From: an uncultured Chloroflexota bacterium
Lineage (GTDB): Bacteria; Chloroflexota; Dehalococcoidia; UBA3495
Direction of reading: 5' to 3'
Length of the DNA: 14,754 nucleotides
Assembly (NCBI GenBank): GCA_913052545.1
Contig: CAJXEF010000036.1
Coordinates: forward strand, 1 to 14,754
Part shown: piece after piece, positions 6,497 to 13,194 of the stretch
Numbering within the stretch: position 1 is the first letter of the stretch
Layout of the letters: every line of letters begins with the position of its first letter
Notes under the pieces: model-generated
Database searches by the model: none
The model's input: only the letters and a program-made list of their open reading frames with translations
What the model was told of the DNA's origin: nothing
Program-made: the position numbers and the translations under genes

Positions 6497-7438
6497 GAGC
6501 CTATTGGCTACTGGTAATACTTCTTTTGCCAAGTGTTCTAGCACTTGGATCTGGGCATCAAAACCCTCTACCCTAAAGTCATAAGTCAGTTGATCTATAC
6601 CTATTTCCTTACAGTAATAGACGTCATCAACAACCTCTCGGGTGGTTCCTATTACCACACCGCCCGTTAATACTGATTTCCCTTCGCCAGTACCGATATC
6701 CGTAAAATATAAGCTTCTTTTGAGTGAGATCGATAGGTCTGCAGGATTGCGTCCTGCCTGCTCAGTTTGGTCTCTGAGGTATGGCAGATTTTGTCCTACA
6801 AAATCTGGAGTCTGTCGAGTTGTGTGCCAGCAATCGCCATACTTGGCCGTCCGTCTGAGAGCCCGACGACTGTGACCCCCTACCCATATAGGTATGTGAG
6901 GTTGTTGTATGGGTTTTGGATAGAATTGAATACCTTCTATATTGTAGTATTTACCATGGAATTCGGGTTCTGACTCGGTCCACAAGGATTTAAAAATCTG
7001 CAGAAATTCATCGCTCATAGGCCCTCTTTGATCATAAGGTATTCCTAGAGTATCAAATTCATGCTCTAGCCAACCGACTCCAACTCCACATATCATCCTA
7101 CCACCCGTTAAAACGTCGAGAGAGGCAAACATTTTGGCCTGTACTATGGGATTTCTGTAAGGAAGTATGATAACGGTACTACCTAATTTGATTGTTTCTG
7201 TACAGGCTGCTATGTAGCCTAACATGGTCATTGTTTCCAAGAACGGCTCATCCGATGGCCTCTGGAAAGATCCATCAGCTGTATAGGGGTACTGGTTCGT
7301 TCCTGCTGTAGGCAATATTATGTGGTCACCAGCTAATATAGATTCGAATCCTAGTTTTTCTGCTGTCGATGCAAATTTACGTATAGCGTTCGCATCGGGT
7401 AATCTGGGAATGCTTATTCCAATTTTAATTCCAGCCAC
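6491..7438 (-). CDS. LLM-class (luciferase-like, F420-dependent type) oxidoreductase
   Basis: From the GTG at 7438 the product has 315 residues with a TIM-barrel luciferase-like monooxygenase fold that uses F420 or FMN to oxidise a substrate that cannot be read from sequence. Motifs include the N-terminal IKIGISIPRLP, the LTGGRMICGVGVGW segment that opens the barrel's cofactor strand, LGIPYDQRGPMSDEF, and HIPIWVGGHSRRALRRTAKYGDCWH. The frame is open to a TTG at 7504, but an extended -10 promoter lies at 7479-7487, between the two, and family proteins begin close to the IKIG strand, so the GTG is chosen. It is convergent with the gamma-CA gene and divergent from the PHYHYGP-protein gene. Many such paralogues occur in Chloroflexota and Actinobacteria; no pathway partner is evident here. 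Confidence 0.85.
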   Translation of the reverse strand: MAGIKIGISIPRLPDANAIRKFASTAEKLGFESILAGDHIILPTAGTNQYPYTADGSFQRPSDEPFLETMTMLGYIAACTETIKLGSTVIILPYRNPIVQAKMFASLDVLTGGRMICGVGVGWLEHEFDTLGIPYDQRGPMSDEFLQIFKSLWTESEPEFHGKYYNIEGIQFYPKPIQQPHIPIWVGGHSRRALRRTAKYGDCWHTTRQTPDFVGQNLPYLRDQTEQAGRNPADLSISLKRSLYFTDIGTGEGKSVLTGGVVIGTTREVVDDVYYCKEIGIDQLTYDFRVEGFDAQIQVLEHLAKEVLPVANRLG

Positions 7439-7478
7439 CTCTCGCTTCAGACTTAGTCCCAATGTTATTGGTTTTGGG

Positions 7479-7487
7479 AGTATAGCA
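7479..7487 (-). promoter_or_regulatory. Extended -10 promoter of the LLM gene
   Basis: On the minus strand TG, C, TATACT (7479-7487) forms an extended -10. Transcription would begin near 7472 and give a leader of about 34 nt before GTG 7438. No good -35 is seen at 17 nt, as expected for extended -10 promoters. It overlaps the inverted repeat at 7485-7500. Confidence 0.45.
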
Positions 7488-7500
7488 TAGGCAACTATGC
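7485..7500. repeat. Inverted repeat overlapping the LLM promoter (candidate operator)
   Basis: GCATAG (7485-7490), GCAA, CTATGC (7495-7500) form a perfect 6-bp inverted repeat that overlaps the upstream edge of the extended -10. The position suits a repressor site. Confidence 0.4.
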
Positions 7501-7612
7501 ACAAGGCTCCCTCGGATACTGAATCGAAAAATTCTATGTTGAAGCATTGGCAGATGGTTTCGGGTTAATCACCCTTCGTCTCGCATGAGTATCCCGTTGT
7601 CGTTATAGCCGT

Positions 7613-7640
7613 TTGCGATGCTAATCGTTCATGATATAAT
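7613..7640 (+). promoter_or_regulatory. Sigma-70-type promoter for the PHYHYGP-protein gene
   Basis: TTGCGA (7613-7618) and a perfect TATAAT (7635-7640) are separated by 16 nt. The predicted start near 7647 leaves a leader of about 134 nt before GTG 7781. Confidence 0.55.
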
Positions 7641-7646
7641 CATCAT

Positions 7647-7780
7647 AATCCGGAGACCAGTGTGGCAAAGGTCCCTTGCTGAAGGGTAGTAGTCCCGAGG
7701 GGGAATAGGATACCTAACTGCAATAGGACTGATTTCAAAAGCTGGCTTTGGGCACAAATGTCAAACAAGGAAGGTGTATT
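7647..7780 (+). promoter_or_regulatory. Long, possibly structured 5' leader of the PHYHYGP-protein gene
   Basis: This fills most of the 342-base non-coding stretch 7439-7780; the remainder carries the two divergent promoters. Visible pairings are CCCTT (7673-7677)/AAGGG (7682-7686) around loop GCTG, TCCC (7693-7696)/GGGA (7701-7704), and a competing AGTCC (7691-7695)/GGACT (7726-7730). I do not recognise a known riboswitch core such as TPP, SAM, cobalamin, glycine or c-di-GMP. There is no U-run before the coding region, so any control would be translational rather than an attenuator. Confidence 0.3.
7767..7774 (+). promoter_or_regulatory. Shine-Dalgarno site deciding the PHYHYGP-protein start
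   Basis: AAGGAAGG ends 6 nt before GTG 7781. The longer frame beginning with TTG at 7748 has no ribosome site and would place this purine-rich tract inside the coding region. Confidence 0.65.
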
Positions 7781-8677
7781 GTGGAAAAAGGTTCAACCGT
7801 TATATCAGCGGGTGCGGTGGATTTTGCGATGAGTTATCGTAAAGAGATCATGGATGATCAGGGGCTATGCTTACAGGTCTATTCAGACGTTAATGGTAAG
7901 GATACGGAAATATTAAGGTTCGATTGTTTTGACCAAGCTCCTCATTATCATTATGGCCCAGAAAACCATAACATAAGGCTTTTCATGGATAAAACTACTA
8001 TGGGTGGAAGCTCCTTAGGATGGACACTCCGTAACATCCGCGAGAATTTGGTTTCCATGGTTTCGCGGTCTGGATATGAGGACTTGGCAAAGAAACTAGA
8101 AAGTCAGCCCGTGTCAGAAGATAAGCTCTCTGAGATTGAATCTACTGCTCGTAGCATGTCCAATGGGGATCGGCGTACCGTACATCACATGATGCCAGAG
8201 ATGCTTGATGGAGATAAAATTGAAGTAGGAAACATCAGGTTCGGCCTAGAATATCGGCATCTTCCAAATATAAATGACGAAGGTATGGCAATCCATGTCT
8301 TGACGGACATCGCAGGCCATGAGGTGGAACTATTGGCCTTCGATTGCTTCCAGGTGGGTCCCCATTATCATTACGGTCCGCGCAATCAAGATATCAGAAT
8401 ATATTGGGATGTTACCACTTCGGGTGAGACTTTGAGGTGGACACTCGATCAATTCAAGGCAGGAAACCTTCCGGATATGATCCGTCGGGCAGGGTATCCT
8501 TCGGTTGCAGATGGATTAGATGAAAATCTGTTGCAGGAGATGCTCCCACAGATAGAGGCAAGATCTTTAGCTTTGGTTGGAATGAATAACCCAGCTCCGG
8601 TGAACGATGGTAAAAAGACTAAAGCCCAGTTGATCGAAGAGCTCGAAACGTTACGGCAACAGGTAGCAGCTCTTTAA
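7781..8677 (+). CDS. Unrecognised protein with two tandem FDCF-PHYHYGP domains and a C-terminal coiled coil
   Basis: I do not recognise this 298-residue protein. It consists of two copies of one domain. Copy 1 spans about residues 14-106 and copy 2 about 152-246, offset by exactly 140 residues at the core motif. Shared pattern: D..G....V..D..G...E.L.FDCF...PHYHYGP.N..IR...D.TT.G..L.WTL, then L..M..R.GY...A..L. FDCF falls at 47-50 and 187-190, PHYHYGP at 54-60 and 194-200. The clustered Cys and His residues suggest metal binding, but this is inference. There is no signal peptide or membrane segment, so it is probably cytoplasmic. Residues about 277-298 (KKTKAQLIEELETLRQQVAAL) form a short heptad-like coiled coil suited to oligomerisation. 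It is a single-gene unit with its own promoter and leader and ends at a strong terminator. The start is GTG 7781 because of AAGGAAGG 6 nt upstream. Confidence 0.8.
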   Translation: MEKGSTVISAGAVDFAMSYRKEIMDDQGLCLQVYSDVNGKDTEILRFDCFDQAPHYHYGPENHNIRLFMDKTTMGGSSLGWTLRNIRENLVSMVSRSGYEDLAKKLESQPVSEDKLSEIESTARSMSNGDRRTVHHMMPEMLDGDKIEVGNIRFGLEYRHLPNINDEGMAIHVLTDIAGHEVELLAFDCFQVGPHYHYGPRNQDIRIYWDVTTSGETLRWTLDQFKAGNLPDMIRRAGYPSVADGLDENLLQEMLPQIEARSLALVGMNNPAPVNDGKKTKAQLIEELETLRQQVAAL

Positions 8678-8698
8678 TATAGGATAATTCGTGGGATA

Positions 8699-8742
8699 GA
8701 TGTAAAAAGGGGTTTCAGCCAACTGAGACCCCTTTTTACATC
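8699..8742. terminator. Bidirectional intrinsic terminator
   Basis: Arms of 20 bp (8699-8718 and 8723-8742) around the loop CCAA (8719-8722) pair fully apart from one G-T wobble. Each arm contains a five-base A or T tract next to a GGGG/CCCC block, so in both directions a GC-rich stem is followed by TTTTT. It ends transcription of the PHYHYGP-protein gene on the plus strand and of the SDR gene on the minus strand. It includes the SDR stop codon and part of its last two Met codons. Confidence 0.9.
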
Positions 8743-9530
8743 ATAGTATATCCTCCACTGACACTTAAAGTTTGCCCAGTGATGAAGCTGGCGGCCTCCG
8801 AGGATAGGAAAACGACAGCGTTTGCTATTTCAGGCGCTGTTCCCATACGTCGTAGTATATAATTGCGCTCGACTCTTTCTAGGACATCCGGTGTAAAAAT
8901 GTCCCGCATGTGATTCCACATGCTCTCTCCGCTAATCGATTCCTCCCCTGGGGGAACTATCAGGCCTGGGCAGACTACGTTGAGGCGAAGCCCATATCTT
9001 CCTGTTTCTCGAGCTATAGCTTTGCTAAGAGCAATCACCCCGCCTTTACAGGCTGAATAAACCGCCTCTCGGTATTCTCCCATTCTCCCCGCATCGGAAC
9101 TTAAGCTGACAATCGAGCCAGACTGGCGCTCAATCATATGGGGTAAAATTGCGTGGATACAATTTATAGGGCTCCACAGGTTAACGTCAACTTCTTTCTC
9201 ATATTCTTCACGGGGCTTATCCAAAAAAAGTCTGTCTATTGTCCATCCTACATTATTAACCAAGCAATCGATCTGGCCGAAAGTGTTTATACTCTGCTCT
9301 ACCATCGATTCTACTTGATCATTATCGGTTACGTCCGTGGCAATCACTTTAACCTGCGTCTCAGGATTTATAGAGCGGATTTCTTCAGCAACTTTTTGTC
9401 CTTGTTCAGGAGCTAATTCGGCGATTATAATATTCGACCCCTCAGCTGCGAAGGCATGTACTATGGCTCGTCCAATATTAGACCCCCCTCCAGTAATAAT
9501 GATGTTTTTGCCTTTCAGGCCAAGTTCCAT
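8736..9530 (-). CDS. Short-chain dehydrogenase/reductase, BadH-like
   Basis: This 264-residue classical SDR oxidises or reduces a hydroxyl/keto group with NAD(P)(H). Visible motifs: cofactor glycine motif TGGGSNIG (13-20), D66 in ATDVTD, NNVG (92-95, usually NNAG), Asn117, Ser145, and Tyr158-x3-Lys162 in YSACKGG, followed by NVVCPG and FITGQTLSVSGG near the end. From memory the segments NNVGW, SSDAGRMG..EAVY and ITGQTLSVSGGYTM resemble 2-hydroxycyclohexanecarboxyl-CoA dehydrogenase (BadH) more than FabG, so a cyclic or branched hydroxyacyl-CoA substrate is possible; this is inference. Start ATG 9530 has GGAGG at 9540-9544, 9 nt upstream. A weak -10 (TAGAAT, 9562-9567) in the 78-nt gap could allow separate transcription from the purine cluster. 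Confidence 0.88.
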   Translation of the reverse strand: MELGLKGKNIIITGGGSNIGRAIVHAFAAEGSNIIIAELAPEQGQKVAEEIRSINPETQVKVIATDVTDNDQVESMVEQSINTFGQIDCLVNNVGWTIDRLFLDKPREEYEKEVDVNLWSPINCIHAILPHMIERQSGSIVSLSSDAGRMGEYREAVYSACKGGVIALSKAIARETGRYGLRLNVVCPGLIVPPGEESISGESMWNHMRDIFTPDVLERVERNYILRRMGTAPEIANAVVFLSSEAASFITGQTLSVSGGYTMM

Positions 9531-9608
9531 CTATTAATTCCTCCAAGTTGATTAATGACTGATTCTATTTCCGTGATCTTAAAATCAAACAACGGTTATG
9601 AAAAGGGG

Positions 9609-10382
9609 TTATACATCAATAGGACCAGTAATTTTAGGTATCCCTCTGAATCTGAGTCGGAATAATCCCTTTAGATCTTCCTTAACCGTAGAGGTAATGT
9701 TCACGGAGCTTTCCGGATCATCTATCCAGGTCACTGGTAAAGATTTTATTTGGTAACCGCGTTTCGCTGCTAGTATCAAGAGTTCAGTATCAAAAAACCA
9801 ATTATTGTTTACTACATGCGGTACGATAGTAGCGGCTGTCCTTCTATTAAGTGCTTTAAAGCCACACTGTGCGTCTGAAAACGAGGTAAAAAACAGGGCT
9901 TTAATCAGGGCGTTATAACAACGCGAAATGATTTCTCTTTTGAATCCTCTAGTTACCTCAGACTCTCTATTTAGCCTATTCCCAATGGCGATGTGAAATC
10001 CCGATTCTAGAGCTGCAATCAACTCTGGCACATGTCTGAGGTCAGTAGATAAATCGACATCCATGTAGCTTACAAAATCTGCTGTGCTATTTAACCAGGA
10101 AGCTCTAAGGGCCCTGCCCCGACCTTTTTCAGGTATGAATAGATATCCTACACCTGGAAAATCTTGAGCCAATAACTGGGCAATAGACCTTGTAGCATCT
10201 GTTGATGCATTGTCGGCAATAGTTATTCGCCAAGGATTTTGGATATTTTCTTGTAGAAATTGGCTTAACCGACCAATACTATCAAGAAGAACAGCCTCTT
10301 CGTTATGAACCGGTATTATTATGTCAATAGACGGTTTCAATTTACAGTCCCGGATTCTCTCTCGTCGTTTATCTGAATCCAA
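9609..10382 (-). CDS. Family 2 glycosyltransferase, dolichyl-phosphate-sugar synthase-like
   Basis: This 257-residue GT-A enzyme probably transfers a sugar from a nucleotide sugar to a lipid phosphate on the cytoplasmic face of the membrane. Motifs: IIIPVHNEE (21-29), ADNASTDAT (56-64), the metal-binding MDVDLSTD (107-114), and DAQCGFKALNR (170-180), which is typical of the dolichyl-phosphate glucose/mannose synthase branch. No C-terminal membrane segments are present, unlike the longer GtrB or ArnC types. Start TTG 10382 lies only 5 nt after the purH stop with a weak AGG, so translational coupling to purH is likely; an in-frame TTG 14 codons further in is an alternative. Its link to purine synthesis is probably only one of shared transcription. 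Substrate and acceptor cannot be read from sequence. Confidence 0.87.
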   Translation of the reverse strand: MDSDKRRERIRDCKLKPSIDIIIPVHNEEAVLLDSIGRLSQFLQENIQNPWRITIADNASTDATRSIAQLLAQDFPGVGYLFIPEKGRGRALRASWLNSTADFVSYMDVDLSTDLRHVPELIAALESGFHIAIGNRLNRESEVTRGFKREIISRCYNALIKALFFTSFSDAQCGFKALNRRTAATIVPHVVNNNWFFDTELLILAAKRGYQIKSLPVTWIDDPESSVNITSTVKEDLKGLFRLRFRGIPKITGPIDV

Positions 10383-10387
10383 GTAAC

Positions 10388-11929
10388 CTAGTGTCTAAAA
10401 TGCCGGACTCCCGTAAGTAACATGGCCATACCGTGTTTGTTTGCCTCGGCTATGACTTCATCATCCCTGATGGAGCCTCCCGGCTGTATTACTGCAGTGA
10501 TCCCTGCTTGGGCGGCCAGTGCTATGTTATCGGGAAATGGGAAAAACGCATCCGAAGCAATTACGCTGCCTTTAGCTTTTGAATCAGATATCCTTTGAGC
10601 GAGATGTACGCTGACTACCCGATTAGGTTGGCCTGCTCCCATTCCAACCAAAGTTTGTTCTTTAGCAAATACAATGGCGTTTGATTTTATGTGTTTTACG
10701 GCTTTCCAAGCGAACCTTAAGTCTAGGCGCTCTTGTTCGGTTGGTTGACGATCAGTGGCGGTTTCCCACAAGTCAGGATCATCTATTGAGTTGTCAGGAT
10801 GTTGGACCAAGATGCCTCCTGAAATTACACGATAGTCATAACCAACAAACCGAGTGGACTGAGTAACCGGATCAACTGTAAGTATGCGTAAATTTCTTTT
10901 CTTAGTAAGTATTTCTAACCCTTCAGGGCTATAATCTGGTGCAACTACTACTTCATAAAAAACTGGAGACATAGCTTCTGCGGTTTCTCTATCCAATGTA
11001 CTGTTAAAGCCTACTATGCCGCCGAAAGCTGAAACTGTGTCTCCATCGAATGCGTTTTTATAGGCTATAACTTGTTCGTCATTGCTAGCTAATCCGCAAG
11101 GGTTGGCATGTTTTATGACAACTGAACTATTTTCCGCGAAATCTGTGACTATGCGCCATGCGGCGTCGGCGTCCATGTAATTATTATACGAAAGCTCTCG
11201 TCCATGAAGCTGACGTGCACCGGCTAACCCACCAGAGGTTATTCCATCTGGGATATAGAGTGCTCCTGATTGGTGAGGATTTTCACCATATCGTAAAGAG
11301 GCAAACTTTTTTAAGGAAACATTAACGTTTTCTGGCATGTTATCCTCAGCAGCATCGGTTGAGGATAGATAATTCGCTATCAGAGCATCGTATTGTGCTA
11401 CATGGTGAAACGCTTTTGCTGCCAATTTTCGTAGGTCTTGTTTACTTAAGGAATTGTCTGCAACCTTTTCCGAAACCCATGGGTAATCTCCTGGGTCTAC
11501 TATTACAGCTACTGATTGATGGTTTTTAGCAGCGGCTCGAAGCATAGTAGGCCCGCCTATATCTATGTTTTCTAATGCTTCTTCGAATGTGACATCGGGT
11601 TTATTTATTGTTTCACTAAAGGGATATAGATTAACTACTACGATATCTATGGGGTCTATATTTTGACTCTCTAATTCCTCCATATGGGAGTTAAGGTCTC
11701 TCCGAGCTAACAAACCTGCATAGATTATTGGATGTAAGGTCTTGACTCGCCCATCAAGAATCTCAGGGGACCCTGTAATATCGGACACTTGTTTTACCGA
11801 AAGCGAGCCTTCTTCTGATAATGTGCGGTGAGTGCCACCAGTACTTATGAGCTCGACTCCACTCTCTGCTAGGGTTTTAGCAAATTCAATTATTCCTGAT
11901 TTATCGTATACGCTAATTAGTGCCTTCAT
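10388..11929 (-). CDS. purH: Bifunctional AICAR formyltransferase/IMP cyclohydrolase PurH
   Basis: PurH carries out the last two steps of de novo purine synthesis: formylation of AICAR with 10-formyl-THF, then ring closure to IMP, in the cytoplasm. At 513 residues it is full length. The N-terminal IMP cyclohydrolase domain (about 1-190, MGS-like) shows [10 protein letters not shown] (28-37), [11 protein letters not shown] (57-67) and [13 protein letters not shown] (125-137). The C-terminal transformylase domain has RYGENPHQ (213-220), the catalytic Lys273-His274 in KHANPCGL and the end [17 protein letters not shown]. The ATG at 11929 follows AGGTG about 5 nt away. purM lies 98 nt upstream on the same strand, and the glycosyltransferase begins 5 nt after the stop. 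Confidence 0.97.
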   Translation of the reverse strand: MKALISVYDKSGIIEFAKTLAESGVELISTGGTHRTLSEEGSLSVKQVSDITGSPEILDGRVKTLHPIIYAGLLARRDLNSHMEELESQNIDPIDIVVVNLYPFSETINKPDVTFEEALENIDIGGPTMLRAAAKNHQSVAVIVDPGDYPWVSEKVADNSLSKQDLRKLAAKAFHHVAQYDALIANYLSSTDAAEDNMPENVNVSLKKFASLRYGENPHQSGALYIPDGITSGGLAGARQLHGRELSYNNYMDADAAWRIVTDFAENSSVVIKHANPCGLASNDEQVIAYKNAFDGDTVSAFGGIVGFNSTLDRETAEAMSPVFYEVVVAPDYSPEGLEILTKKRNLRILTVDPVTQSTRFVGYDYRVISGGILVQHPDNSIDDPDLWETATDRQPTEQERLDLRFAWKAVKHIKSNAIVFAKEQTLVGMGAGQPNRVVSVHLAQRISDSKAKGSVIASDAFFPFPDNIALAAQAGITAVIQPGGSIRDDEVIAEANKHGMAMLLTGVRHFRH

Positions 11930-12027
11930 AAATACACCTGTTTGAAATTATCTGATGAACCGTGATGACCTGAGACGACTGCTTGATAAACATCATCATT
12001 GCTAATTGGATGAGGATCCCTATAGAT

Positions 12028-13044
12028 TTAGCCGAGTATTACTGGAGGATGGTTGTCACGGGTTATGATTTGACCAACTACCAAGGAATCAGGTATCGCA
12101 TCTTGAATAGTAGCTACTGATTCTGGTTCACAAACTGCAACCATCCCTAAGCCCATGTTAAAAACTCTATACATCTCGGACTCTTCGATCCCACCCTGCT
12201 GTTGAATTAATGAGAATATTCGCGGTACATTCCACGATCCTCTTTGGAATTCGGCAGTTGCTGTATGAGGTAGTATGGACGGCATCTTTCCTGGCAATCC
12301 TCCACCGGTAATGTGGGCTAAACCTTTAATCAGTGGGAAAATAGGTTTTAGCAAAGGATAATATGCTCGATGTTTAGTAAGCAATTCTTCACCGAGAGAA
12401 TGGTTCAGAACATCGTCATATTGGAAGAGTTGGGCTTCGCTTTGCTCTAGGTTAAAGACTTTACGGGCCAAAGAGAAGCCATTGGTGTGTAAACCAGTGG
12501 ACGGGATTCCGATTAAATAATCTCCGGGAGTTATAGTTGCAATGGGGAGGGCCTCATCTTTTTCGGTTACCCCTACGACAAATCCGGCTATGTCTAAATC
12601 ATCTCCAATATAAGTATCTGGTATTTGTGCTGTTTCTCCTCCGATGAATGCGCAACCGACCTCTTTACATCCCCAGACCATCCCTCTTAATAAAGTCTCC
12701 ATACAGTGTTCGTCGAGATTGGTGAATGAAATGTAATCCAGGAAGAATAATGGCTTGGCTCCCTTAGTAATGATATCGTTTACGTTTAGTGTTACTAGGT
12801 CTTGCCCAATCGATTCGTAGTGACCTAGCTGAGCTGCAATCTTTAACTTAGTGCCCACGCCATCAGTACTAGCCACTAGGACAGGATTGTTATACCCGGA
12901 TAAATTATACTGACCTGCAAAACTACCTGAAGGATCCAGAACTTCAGGCCCGTGAGTTAGCGCTGTGAAAGCTTTTATACGATCTTTTAAGCCGTCTAGT
13001 GCGTTTAAGTTAACCCCGGCCGATTCGTATGTTTCGCCCACCAC
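12028..13044 (-). CDS. purM: Phosphoribosylformylglycinamidine cyclo-ligase PurM (AIR synthetase)
   Basis: PurM closes the imidazole ring in step 5 of purine synthesis, converting FGAM to AIR with ATP. The 338 residues match the family. Motifs: YESAGVNLNALDGLKDRIK at the N-terminus, ASTDGVGTKLKIA (58-70), the ATP-loop segment VNDIITKGAKPLFFLDY (88-104), FIGGETAQIPD (133-143), and HITGGGLPGKMPSILP in the C-terminal half. GGETAQIPD replaces the more usual GGETAEMPG. The start is taken as the first of two adjacent GTG codons, 13044, with GAGG 8 nt upstream. The gene lies 150 nt after purF and 98 nt before purH, all on the minus strand. Confidence 0.95.
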   Translation of the reverse strand: MVGETYESAGVNLNALDGLKDRIKAFTALTHGPEVLDPSGSFAGQYNLSGYNNPVLVASTDGVGTKLKIAAQLGHYESIGQDLVTLNVNDIITKGAKPLFFLDYISFTNLDEHCMETLLRGMVWGCKEVGCAFIGGETAQIPDTYIGDDLDIAGFVVGVTEKDEALPIATITPGDYLIGIPSTGLHTNGFSLARKVFNLEQSEAQLFQYDDVLNHSLGEELLTKHRAYYPLLKPIFPLIKGLAHITGGGLPGKMPSILPHTATAEFQRGSWNVPRIFSLIQQQGGIEESEMYRVFNMGLGMVAVCEPESVATIQDAIPDSLVVGQIITRDNHPPVILG

Positions 13045-13104
13045 CCCTTTTGCCTCGTGAAGCCAGATTTCCGGGTTTATAGGCCCATTCCGGACGGCAT
13101 TAAC

Positions 13105-13133
13105 AGACTAAAGCATCAGTTAGACAATGGCAA
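13105..13133 (-). promoter_or_regulatory. Weak candidate promoter in the purF-purM gap
   Basis: TTGCCA (13128-13133) and TAGTCT (13105-13110) are 17 nt apart on the minus strand. A 7-bp inverted repeat, AGCATCA (13112-13118) and TGATGCT (13161-13167), has one arm inside the spacer. purM could have its own start here, or the gap may simply be transcribed through from purF. Confidence 0.25.
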
Positions 13134-13194
13134 TAGCGTACTAAAATTCTTGTGACCGGTTGATGCTAAGATTTATAACGTAGGAAGGTATCGA

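Noticed and set aside
7439..7504. Longer N-terminus for the LLM oxidoreductase, starting at TTG 7504
   Set aside because: The promoter lies inside this stretch, the GAGGGAG site is only 2 nt from that TTG, and the extra residues do not fit the family N-terminus.
7641..7720. tRNA or known riboswitch in the leader before the PHYHYGP-protein gene
   Set aside because: No T-loop or acceptor pairing of a tRNA, and none of the conserved cores of the common riboswitch classes could be found.
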